A stretch of 64,000 bases of DNA from Cryptomeria japonica. Taxonomy: Eukaryota > Streptophyta > Pinopsida > Cupressales > Cupressaceae. The translations under genes and the position numbers were made by a program. Position 1 is the first letter of the stretch; each line of letters starts with the position of its first letter. Positions 38,601-50,600 of the stretch are shown in pieces. The stretch is taken from NCBI RefSeq assembly GCF_030272615.1, contig NC_081407.1, forward strand, positions 140,620,897 through 140,684,896. The letters run 5' to 3'. Under the pieces are notes generated by a model. The model was not told the origin of the DNA. It was given only the letters and a program-made list of their open reading frames with translations, and made no database searches.

Positions 38601-41600
38601 ACCAAACTACTGTGTCCACCGATCTTGCTGAAGCAGAAGTGTGCAGAGATCTGTGAACTTTAGATCAACACCAGTAGAAGTGATGTTGAGAGTTTCGATA
38701 AAATGCGCGTAGGACTTGGGTAAACTTTTAAGGGTGATTACCACAATGTTACCTATATAGATGAATTGTTTGTTAACTCTCTAAATTTGTGTTCCATGGC
38801 CTTTTGTCATTGTCAAGCACTTTGATTGCTATGCAGCCTGATTCCGCCTATGACAAAATGAAAGCCTGCATTTGGGTCTGCAGTACCCTAAATACTTTAA
38901 GTATTAGGGTCATCCACTCAAATTGTTTTTAACCTTTTAAATTTTAACACGAGTCTATCTGGTCATATTTAGCCTCTTGATTGATTATGACATTAGAGTT
39001 CATCTTTTAATCCCTTTTGCTTCATGTTATATCATGGAAAGCTAGAAGTCAATCAACAAAAGCTTGATGAGCATCCCTTTGTTCCCCTGACTTTTTAAAC
39101 TCATTCATTCCTTCTGTTTTTCCAATCCCAGCCCACCACTCACTCTAGGTTAAGCTTAAGATTTGGTGTAATTTACCTTTTTAGTAAATAATCCTTTCAA
39201 AATATGCTGGTTCTAACCATGTTTGTAAAATGAAAGCTAGAAGCCAATCAACAAAAGCTTGTTAAGCATGCTTTTGTTTATTTGATTCCTCAAAGTCATT
39301 CAATCCTTTTGATCTATTCCAGATGTAGCATAGACTTCTGACTCCAGCCCACCACCTATGATGTGTTAATAGTAATACTAAGAATTAATGTATAAGAAAC
39401 CCTTTAAAATATGTGAAACTAACCAAGTAAGGTAGTATAGACCATAGATGAAACCATTTGTCACAATGGTCAACCTTGTATATAGATGACAATACAGCTA
39501 CAAGGAACAAAACCACATACTTTGGAAGTGACCAACTGAAACAACATTTAATTAGATTACCAAAAAGAGCAATAATTTGGTCTGCCACAGATGGCAAACA
39601 ATGATTTTAAGCCATGGAGTTCCCAATCTTGCAGATTTAAGTCAAAGATCCAGCATAAAAAAACAACAAACAATGTGGTGCTGTTCATGCTGAAACAACT
39701 TAGGAGTTCTGCCAAACAAGAAGATCAACGGGACCATCATAAGGCACCAATAAGCCTAGCAATTCACCACTCAGAGTGTCTTCATAACTTTATATGTCCA
39801 CCGAGCTGTGAGCTAGAGTTATTGTAATGTCCGCTCTTTCAATTTAAACCAAGATAAACACATAATGCCAATAATAAAAGATTATGACAATAATTATAAA
39901 AAGGAGAGCCTCAAGTAAAATAAAAATTAAACTATAATATAGTTATAAAATTGAAATATGAAGGTTTATTTTAAATAATAATTCCTCTCAAAATATGGGT
40001 TGTGAAGGAAATTCAAACAGTAACAACTTTGGGGGAAAAAATCTATTTAAGAGAGGCCAAGCAAGAAGAAGAGACATACACATTAAAAATTATATTATCG
40101 GATTTTTACTCCTTATGGAGCATGGAACTTCAGTTCAATTAACCTGAGAAGGAAATCCCTCATGGTCTGGAATTGAAAGACGAAAACCTCCTAATTTACA
40201 TCACTAGATTAGTGGATGAAAAACTCCTGACTCAAGCTGTTTGTATTGAGCCAATTATATTTTATTCTTATTGTATTATTACATAGTTGGAGCAGCTAAT
40301 ATTGCACCAAAATATTCAAAGTGCACTGCAAATCCCAAAGGGCAGAAATCTGCCACTCCTTTACAGACATAGTTGCTATCAAAGAGGGTCTGTTAAATAC
40401 AGTGCCATTTATGAACCAAACTGATTTTGAGTGTGAGACAATTTAATTGGCTGGACTAATTATCTTCATCTGTATAGTATTATACATCTGTTTGGAATTC
40501 AGCAATCCCATACCAGTTTGTGATTTACATCAGTCAGGGTGAAGTGAGGATCCATGGCAGATTTTATAAACTAAATTAAAGAAGTGCCTAACTGAAACAA
40601 GGTTTGCTAATCAATATTACTCAGCAATATATGTTCAGCAACTCACATTTCATATTGGAGAGCATGCCGATTTATTTCAAAAAGGGTCTCTATTCATCTT
40701 ATGCTTTAATTGCTACATATTATAGTGATTCCTATTGAATTCAAAGAGGCTAAATATTTCGTGGCAAAACTGGACAATCAATGTATGATGCCGCTGTGAT
40801 TAATTTCTCTTATTTATAAATTACAAGGATCTTCTTAACAATTAGCCAACCCTTGTAAAATATTGAAGGAATTTAAAATTGATCAAATCTTATAAAATAT
40901 TCCATCCAGGATATTACAATGGTATGAGAGCTGGACCTTGCTAGCCTGTAAGGTTTCCTCCTTATGTAGTCAAATAACAAAACCTCAGTATATCCATTAG
41001 AAAATGAATAGTCTTTTGCAGGAACATATGTTTGTCAATTTAACAGTTGATGATTATGCAGATATTATGTTTGACCCTTTGTGATTACACATAAAATCAA
41101 CATTACTGCTACTTCCTAGATTATTGATGATTCTAGAACTTATAGCTTCAAAACCAACATTATTCCATCCTCTCTATTCAGTCATCTTTATATCTTGATT
41201 CAAATATTACCATACAAAACAGCAAAAGGCAAACACGATTCTCATTTCTTGAAGTAGTTAAATCCTCTATAATGTGTACATACTTCAGAACCAATCTGCT
41301 ATTCGATAGTGATGCTGGATAAGTGTCATTACTGATACTTTGTAGCATGGGCATATGATTAAAGAGAACCAGACCCTATACTTCTTGCAGATCAGTCTGA
41401 TATGGGCAGATATCATACCGAAGACAATATAATTTCATTTGGAGCTAACATGAATTATTTGAGAAGAGTCACAGGCAAAACTAAGAGGCTTGTTCTCAAT
41501 TGGAATTATTAATAATAGGAGATGGATGTTGATAAAGAAAAAAGATCATTACAAAGATAGACATGTTGGGTTAAATGCTTCACATAATGCAATGATATGA

Positions 41601-44600
41601 ATGCTTCCAGAAGGGAGAATAGTGAGGCAAGCACTTCAAGAGCCAATTACAATAATCAAAACAATCACACACAGAGAATAGTTGTTGGGTATGTTGGCAG
41701 ACCTCTCCAGCCCACTTTCATTAATAGAAAAGAAGATCCTGAGGTAGAATTGCAAAATCCAATATAGGAAGATATCGATGCCGGTTATGCAGACTATAGA
41801 AATCTTCCTACAGAGATCCAAAAGGCAATGTCTTTCAAAAATTTCATGAATATGATGAGTGGCAGAATGTTGTTTATAACTAGGAAAGAGGGTTCGGATT
41901 GCCTTAAGGCAACATCCGAACCCATATAGGACTGGGACCTATCCTAAAAGGGTAATGTGCCCCTAAAACAGGACCAGCCCCATATCTCCACGCCACACTA
42001 AATATCTACCACACCACAATAAATCAAATTGGCGCCAAAATGCATTAAGGCCGACTTGGAATTATATGGGTTAAAAGCTCATAAAAATAAAGTTCAAATG
42101 CAAACTCAAATCACTCATTCATTTTCTCATGCAATCAGCGAAATTGCTCTGCAACTAAAGGTGCAAAATATAGAAGAGGATTGTGCGAATTTGTTCAAGA
42201 AAATAGAAGGCATTTGGTATTCCTTGATGCAGACTTGGTGTAATTAGAAGGGCAGATCTGATATGCTAAAAGGGAGCAGATCTGAAGAGTCAAGCTAAGT
42301 ATTGTATTGATGCAATTAAGATTGAATACATAATCTAACCTGTGGGTCTTTAGTGCTGGGTTTTTCCTCCTTGGAGGTTTTCCCAGGGTATTTGTGTTGG
42401 TCTCTTGCTCTCTTGTTTTCATTCTTGCATTTACTTGATTATGGTTTACTTAATGTTAGCAAATAATTAAATGCTAGAAATCTGATTACTGAACTAGGTC
42501 ACAAAATTAACATGGTATCAGAGCTAAGGTGTTACTAACTTCAGATTTTAGTAAATCATTTGTTGCATTTAGTTGTTGTTTGTTTTCAAATTAAAATGTC
42601 AGGTTTGAGGGCTGAAGATAGACTTGATGGAGCCCTTGATTTTGCTGCTTGGAAAGTCGTATTCTACTGATCCTTGAAGAGAATGAACTGCTTAAATTCG
42701 TAGAAGAAGGAAGGTTGTCCCCTCCTGAAGATGCTGAAGAACTGAAGCAGTTCAAGAAAGACTCCCTCAAGGCTAGGAAAATCATAATTGAATCTATCAA
42801 GAATCATCTTGTCACTGTCATATCAAAATTTGCGTCTGCCAGGGAAATGATCAAACACTTGGAAGGGATGTATGAAGTCAACAACCTCAGCAGCTTCTTC
42901 ACATCAAAATGAAAGAAGAAGACTCAATCATGGCCTACTTCATGAAGATCAATGAACTAAAGGACAAGCTAAGTACTCTTGATTGCCAAATTTCGGATAA
43001 AGATCTTGTCATGATTGCATTAAATGGTCTACCTGATGAATGGGAACCATTCACTCGTAGCATTGGTGGAAGAGCTGATCGTCCCAACTTTGAGCGTCTT
43101 CAATCTGATTGCATTGAAGAGGAATCTCGAATTGAGGTAAGAGGAAAACTCAAGAACTCTCACAAAGATGATAATCATGTTCTCTTAGCTAAATATAGGA
43201 AAGGTGGACATTGGAAGAAAGAAAAGAGAAGCAAAGATTTTAGATCCTCCTCCTATGATCCAAGGAAGAAGTCAAGAGATTCCTCCCACATTTGTTGCTT
43301 CAGATGTGATAAGTATGGTCACTATGCCAAAGATTGTCAGAATGATCCCAAGGAAAGGGAAGTCAATTTAAATGAAGTTGCTAAACAAAATGAGGACTAT
43401 CTTCTTATCTCTGCTCTATCAAGCAATGTTCCTATGGACAGTGATACTTGGATAATTGACAGTGGTGCCTCCAGACACATCTCAGGTTTTCGTGAGCATC
43501 TTTCAGATCTGATAGAAAAGGATACCAACCTTCATGTGGTAATCGGTGATGATGCTCGATACTCGGTAAAAGGTTCAGGTACTACCTCTTTAAAACTAAA
43601 TTATGGTATTTCCTTACAACTCTGTGATATCCTTTTTGTACCTAGTATTAAAAGAAATCTTATTTCCATTTCTGACTTAGAAGATAAGGGTTTGCAAATA
43701 GCATTTTCTGAAGGGAAAGTACTTGCTTGGTCTAAGAAATCTAATTTCAAAACTGCTCGTGTTATTGGAAATAGATGTGATAGTTTATATAAGCTTGCAG
43801 CTAACTCAATTCAAGCTCTCATCCATGAGAGCCCCTGAATCATGCGAGCTATGGCATAGAAGACTTGGACATCTACACTTTCAAGCTCTTCCCACTCTCG
43901 GTAAAATGGTTAAAAGGTATGCCTAAACTTAGTTTATCTCATGATGATGCTTGTAAAGGTTGTGCAATGGGTAAGAATGTGAAGAACCCTTTTCATAAAA
44001 GTGATAGTAGGGCTAAAGAAAAGTTCGAACTTATTCATTCAGATTTATGTGGCCCCATGTTTGTAGCATCTCCTAGCGGTTTCCCTTATTATGTTATCTT
44101 CATAGATGATTTCTCTAGGAAAACATGGATTTACTTTCTTAAATCTAAAGAGTCTGAAGAAGTCCTAAACAAATTTAAAGAATTCAAAGCCTTGGTTGAA
44201 AATACTACTGGAAATGGAATTAAATGTTTAAGGTCTAACAATGGAGGTGAGTACACCTCAGGTAGTTTTTATGATTTCTGTATTAAGGCAGGAATTAAGA
44301 GGGAATTCTGTGTTCCCTACAATCCTCAGCAAAATGGAGTTGCTGAAAGAAAGAACAGGGCCATTGTTGAAGCTGCAAGAGCCATGATTCATGATCAAGA
44401 CCTGCAACCTTTCCTATGGGCGGAGGCATCCAAAACAGCAGTTTACATTCAAAATAGATGTCCTCATCATGCTCTAAAGAATGTAACCCCTGAAGAAGCC
44501 TTTAAAGGAATCAAACCTGACATCAGCCACCTAAGGATATTCGGGAGCCCTGTGTATGTTCATGTGCCTAAAGAAAAACGAACCAAGTTGGATCCCTCTG

Positions 44601-47600
44601 GAAAGAAAGGCAATTTAGTGGGATACAGTGAATCTTCCAAAGCCTTCAGGATCTACATTTCAGGTCAAAGGTATGTTGAGTTAAGTAGAGATGTAACTTT
44701 TGAAGAAGATATTGCTTTCAAAAGATCTAAAGGTTCATTATCTGATAATAATGACATGGTGATTGAAAATCAAGATTCAAAAGTTGATGCTAACCCTGAG
44801 ATACAGAAGGAGTCCACTGACCTCCTGGATCAGGAAGTTCAGGATGACCCAGCAGAACCCATGGACTCTACAGATATACCTAAGGAAATTGTGGTTTGCA
44901 AGAAGAGGCCACTTTGGGTTAGAAACACTATTCAAGATGCTGAAGGATTTGCTGCTCCCAGAGGAACCTTTAGAGATAGCAACAGACTCCAAAATCACAC
45001 CAACTACATTTCTGTAATGTGTAATATCATTGAGTCTGAACCTCACAATGTCGAAGAAGCTATGTCCCATCATGCTTGGAAATCAGCCATGGATGAAGAG
45101 TATGGGTCTATCATCAAGAATGATGTCTGGGACATTGTACCCAGACCCAAAGGTAAGTCTGTTGTTTCTTCTAAATGGTTGTTTAAAATTAAGCATAATG
45201 TTGATGGTAGTATTGAAAAATATAAAGCTAGATTTGTAGCCCATGGTTTTTTTCAAAAGAAAGGAATAGATTATGAAGAAACTTTTGCTCTTGTTGCTAG
45301 ATATACTTCTATTAGATCTATTATAGCTATTGCTGCAGCCAAAGGTTGGGAGTTGCATCAAATGGATGTTAAGATAGCCTTGAGGAAGAAGTCTATATTG
45401 AGCAACCAGAAGGTTATGTAATCCATAAAAGAGATTCTCATGTTTGCAGGTTGAAGAAGGCCTTATATGGGCTCAAACAGGCCCCTCGTGCTTGGTATGA
45501 AAGAATTGATAAGTACTTACTAAGCTTAGGATTTCGTAAGAATGATGTTGATGCTAACATTTACTTGAAGATATATAATGATGATATGCTCATTCTGGTT
45601 TTGTATGTGGATGATTTATTTCTCACTGGTGAAAATAAATTAATCATAAGATGTAAGAAAGAATTAGCCTCAGAATTTGAAATGAACGATTTAGGTCTAA
45701 TGCATTACTTCCTAGGGTTAGAAGTATGGCAAAAGCCAAATGAAATTTTTCTAAGTCAAGGAAAGTACACTATTGATATTCTGAAAAGATTTAGAATGAT
45801 GGACTGTAAACCCATGTCTACTCCTATGGAATCTAACTTAAAGAAGTTAAGTGTTTCTGCAGCTAACTCTGATTTTGCAAATCCATCTGAGTACACGCAG
45901 TTGATTGGATCCTTGAAGTATTCACTTGGTTGCTGGCAAACACATTCTAAGATACCTGTGTGGCACTATTGGTTATGGGTTGAAGTATTCACTTAATACC
46001 TCAATCTTCTTGGAAGGCTATTCAAATTCAGATTGGGCAGGAAGTGTCAAGGACCAGAAAAGTACTTCGGGTATCTGTTTCAATTTGGGCTCTGCAGTAA
46101 TCTCTTGGGCATGTAGGAAGCAATCTTCAGTAGCATTAAGCACTGCAGAAGCTGAGTACATTGCAGCATCTGTTGCATCTAGAGAAGCAGTGTGGCTTCG
46201 CAAACTTCCGATTGGATTATTTGGTCAATCTAGTGGTCCTACCACCATTCATTGTGATAATCAAAGTTGTATAAAGATGTAAGTAAATCTTGTGTTCCAT
46301 GACCGGTCCAAACATGTGGAAACGCACTATCACTTCATTCGGGATATGGTGCAAAGAGGCACCATTCAGCTAAAGTATATTAGCACAGATGAACAGGTTG
46401 CAAATATTCTTACCAAACCCTTATCCAGAGTGAAGTTCGAATACTTCAGAGACAGACTTGGTATTGTGGAAAATGAAACCCTGGTTGAGAGGGAGTTTCA
46501 ATCTCAGTGACTCTATCTGCAGCGTTTTGATCATTCCTTGCTTGTGTGCAAGAATGAAAAGTATCCAATCTATGCTTGTGTGCTAGATGGAAAATTGTAA
46601 TTATGTAAAGACCCACTTGTGTATTACACTTTCTATGCTTGTGTGCTAGAACCATCCTATGCTCGTTTGCTAGGTGGAAGATGTAATTCTATGCTTGTGT
46701 GCTAGATCCATTCTATGCTTGTGCTAGATGGAACTCTAAAGGTTCAGATTATGTATTCTCTTCTTCCTAGTTAAGAGGGAGTGTTGTTTATAACTAGGAA
46801 AGAGGGTTCAGATTGCCTTAAGGCAACATCCGAACCCATATAGGACTGGGACCTATCCTAAGAGGGTAATGTGCCCCTAAAACAGGACCAGCCCCATATC
46901 TCCACGCCACACTAAATATCTACCACGCCACAATAAATCAAATTGGCGCCAAAATGCATTAAGGCCGACTTGGAATTATATGGGTTAAAAGCTCATAAAA
47001 ATAAAGTTCAAATGCAAACTCAAATCACTCATTCATTTTCTCATGCAATCAGCGAAATTGCTCTGCAACTAAAGGTGCGAAATATAGAAGAGAATTGTGT
47101 GAATTTGTTCAAGAAGATAGAAGGCATTTGGTATTCCTTGATGCAGACTTGGTGTAATTAGAAGGGCAGATCTGATATGCTAAAAGGGAGCAGATCTGAA
47201 GAGTCAAGCTAAGTATTGTATTGATGCGATTAAGATTGAATGCATAATCTGACTTGTGGGTCTTTAGTGCTGGGTTTTTCCTCCTTGGAGGTTTTCCCAG
47301 GGTATTTGTGTTGGTCTCTTGCTCTCTTGTTTTCATTCTTGCATTTACTTGATTATGGTTTACTTAATGTTAGCAAATAATTAAATGCTAGAAATCTGAT
47401 TACTGAACTAGGTCACAAAATTAACAAAAATTAGTGGGCAGCAATAAACACAAAAATCTAGATGACCTCAGTGAGAGTTCTTGCAGCACAACAACTAATA
47501 TTGGGATCTCAGCAATTAGATAATCGGAAGTGGACAATAATAGAAATTAGACTTTGGCGTGATAACTTTGAACTTGACAATAGTTCACTTGAGAGTCAAG

Positions 47601-50600
47601 AGCCACTAGACAGCAAGGAAACTCAAATTTTAGAGTCTGAGGAGACATTAAATGATGTTAGTCATGATACACGTAGAGAAGGAGATGATATTAAGGAGAA
47701 TCCAGTACTGATGTGTAATGTTGCACACAGTGAAGAGAGTTCTGCATCTACAGCTACTGTTGATGTGAAATAGATGTAAGAGAAACCAAATTCAAGCACA
47801 AGCAAATGACGGAATTTCTGCTGCAAAAGATTCTTTAGATGTCGCTAGTGAAAGTAATTCCAATTTTAAGAGATAAGCAACCTAGACATGAGACTAAAAA
47901 TAAATCCAAATTGAAAACTAAAGATAAGAAACATGCTAAGACACATAAAGAATCTCTAAAGAAACCTATGACAAAATTTGAAAGGCATATAAAAATGGAG
48001 GTGCAAATGACAATTCTGCTGATAAAAAATTAGCAAAGAAACAGCTTGGGAAAAGGCTGAAAGCCAAGGAGGGTCACAAGCAAATAACGGAATTACTGCT
48101 GCAAAAGATTCTTTAGATGTCACTAGTGAAAGAAAGTCCAATTTTAAAAGATAAGCAACCTAAACATAAGACTAAAAATAAATCCAAATTGAAAACTAAA
48201 GATAAGAAACATGCTAAGACACATAAAGAATCTCTAAAGAAACCTATGACAAAATTTGAAAGGCATATAAAAATGGAGGAGCAAATGACAATTCTTCTGA
48301 TAAAAAATTAGCAGAGAAACAGCTTGAGAAAAGGCTGAAAGCCAAGGAGGGTCACATCAAAGTGAATTTATGGTTAAATGAGTGGACTTTTCTGCACGTA
48401 TAGCCATTACTACTGATCCAAATCTCAACATTGATGAACTAGGCGTGCCTTGGAGTATTGCATTGAAAATGACATTTCGTAAAATTGTGACTCCATATAA
48501 CATAGATAGATCAGAAGAGCTTGTTGAACACGAATCTTACCCTCCTGGGAAAGCAGAGGCCAAATGTATTATCAAAGATGATGGGAAGAGAACTGAACTT
48601 CGTTAAATTAAAAAAAAAAGTTTTGACCATCATGGTTACAAGGTGGAAAGAAATTGATTAATGGCAATTATTTTATTTTTAATCAGCAACCTAGGCTTTG
48701 TAAGATGTCTGTCATAGCGCATAGGATAAAAGTTATACCATATCAACATTTCAATTGAAACTATCAATTACATCATTTTAAAATGCTCATTTTGATGAAG
48801 ATGAGATGAACATGCAGGTACCACAACCCTATGAAACAAGAGCATCAGTAATAGAACTAATCATGGTACCAAATGTGTTGTCCCTCCTCTGGCCAACAAG
48901 CCAATTAAGGGAATTATCCAAGACATGTTTGGGATTGCCGAAAGATAACACAAAAGGCTACATTTATAGAGAAGGATGTTTTGGGTCTTATTGTGCTGGA
49001 AGGATTTTAATGGAAAAATACCTTCACCAGTAATTATTAAGAAAAGGCCACTTTGGAATAGCTCCCCAAGCATATTAATCTTCTAAGATACTTTTCATGG
49101 CATTCAGAGTCTGAATCCAGATTTAATACACCAAGGGATACATGTGTACGCATTGAGAAAGAAGTTCTTTTAGGAACTCCTTGCAAGAAAACCTTGGGAG
49201 CATCTTCTAGAAGTCTCACTCATGTAATCTACGGCCCTGATGTTGCTCAAACAATATCAAAAGCAAAGTATGATGTCCAAAGACTGATTGAAAAAGCTCA
49301 GACCAAAACATTAGAAGCTAAACCTGGACATACAATGATAAGAGTCATTTGAAAACAAAATGTATCACATATTGAACATGGCTTGTGGTGATGCATGAAC
49401 TTTTGCTCAAAACAGCATTGATATAAGGAATGGTTTGAAAGCATTAGTTATAGTTGAATCAAAAGAAGGTTTTATTAAAATATGACAGATGGCTACCTGT
49501 GTGGGGTAGCAAAATGTAGAAGGAAAGAGTAGTCTATTTGGATTTGATGGTCAAACACTGTCACATTTCACAAAGGATTATAGTGATCCTCAAAGTTGTG
49601 GTTTTGTGGAGAATTCTTATTTGCAAGGTCTAACTCCACAAGAGTTCTTCTTTCATGCAATAGGAGACCATGAAGGTTTGATTGATACTGCTGTAAAAAC
49701 TGCACAAACAAGGCACATACAGAAGCATCTTATCAGGGCTATAGAGGATATCATGGTTAAGTATGATGGGACTGTCTGTATTTCTCTTGGTGATGTTATT
49801 CAGTTTCATTATGGTGAAGATGGTTGGATTGAACACCAAAAGCTTGATTGTCTGATGATGAAAAAGGGATCTGAATGCTGTCCTCATTTTCGAATTTTCA
49901 AAAATGTGACAATCCTTACAAAATATTTGCTCAAAATGTGTCATTTTTGTCTCCAAGGCACATTTTACAAGGTGCAAAACTCACATTTGTTAGTGTCAAG
50001 TCATTAGGGGGTGTCTTTGCCATCATTGTCCAAATTTTGGTGAGTTTTGGTCTTCTTTTTCTTAGCCTTTTGTGCAATTTCGGGTTTCAGAGCAGTCACT
50101 ACAAGTTGAAGATTTTACTCTTAAGGCATGCTTCCCGAGGCAAAATTTTCGCTTCTGGTTAAACTGGGCTGATCTTCGGTCCATCCTTGATCCACGTTTC
50201 AAATTTCATTGCGTTTCGAGTTCATTTGCTATGTCTTTCCTTCAAATTCGGGTTTTTTTCCTGACTGCGGGTGGGAAATTTTCCTTTGATTGCAAGTTTT
50301 ATTTTTCTCTTGTTTTAGTGTTGTAGGGAAATTTTAAAACAATTACAAGTGCACTTTATTTAAAACTTGTAACTTACTTTTTATTTCCCCCTTGCTTTTT
50401 ATGTCTTTTAAGTCATTGTAAAAACTTTTTGGACAAATTGCAAGTGAATTTAAAATTATAAGTTTAAAAAGAACTTGTAATTTCTTTTAAAAGTTCCTAT
50501 TTAAGTGATTTTAAGTTGTAATAGGGATTTTATTTCCCTATTACATGTTTTTTTTTTGTTGCTTTTAGTTGTAATAGGGATTTTATTTCCCTATTATAAG

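Larger units (their letters stand above)
41868..47426 (+). mobile_element. Ty1/copia retrotransposon with both LTRs
   Basis: Two 645-bp LTRs (41868-42512 and 46782-47426), both from TGTTGTTTAT to AATTAACA, flank a full-length but broken gag-pol. The primer site TGGTATCAGAGC follows the left LTR at 42513, and a purine tract (ttaagagggag) precedes the right one. By eye the LTRs differ at about 11 positions, all transitions, so roughly 98% identical. The flanking 5 bp (cagaa and aaaat) do not match, so no target duplication is seen. Confidence 0.9.
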
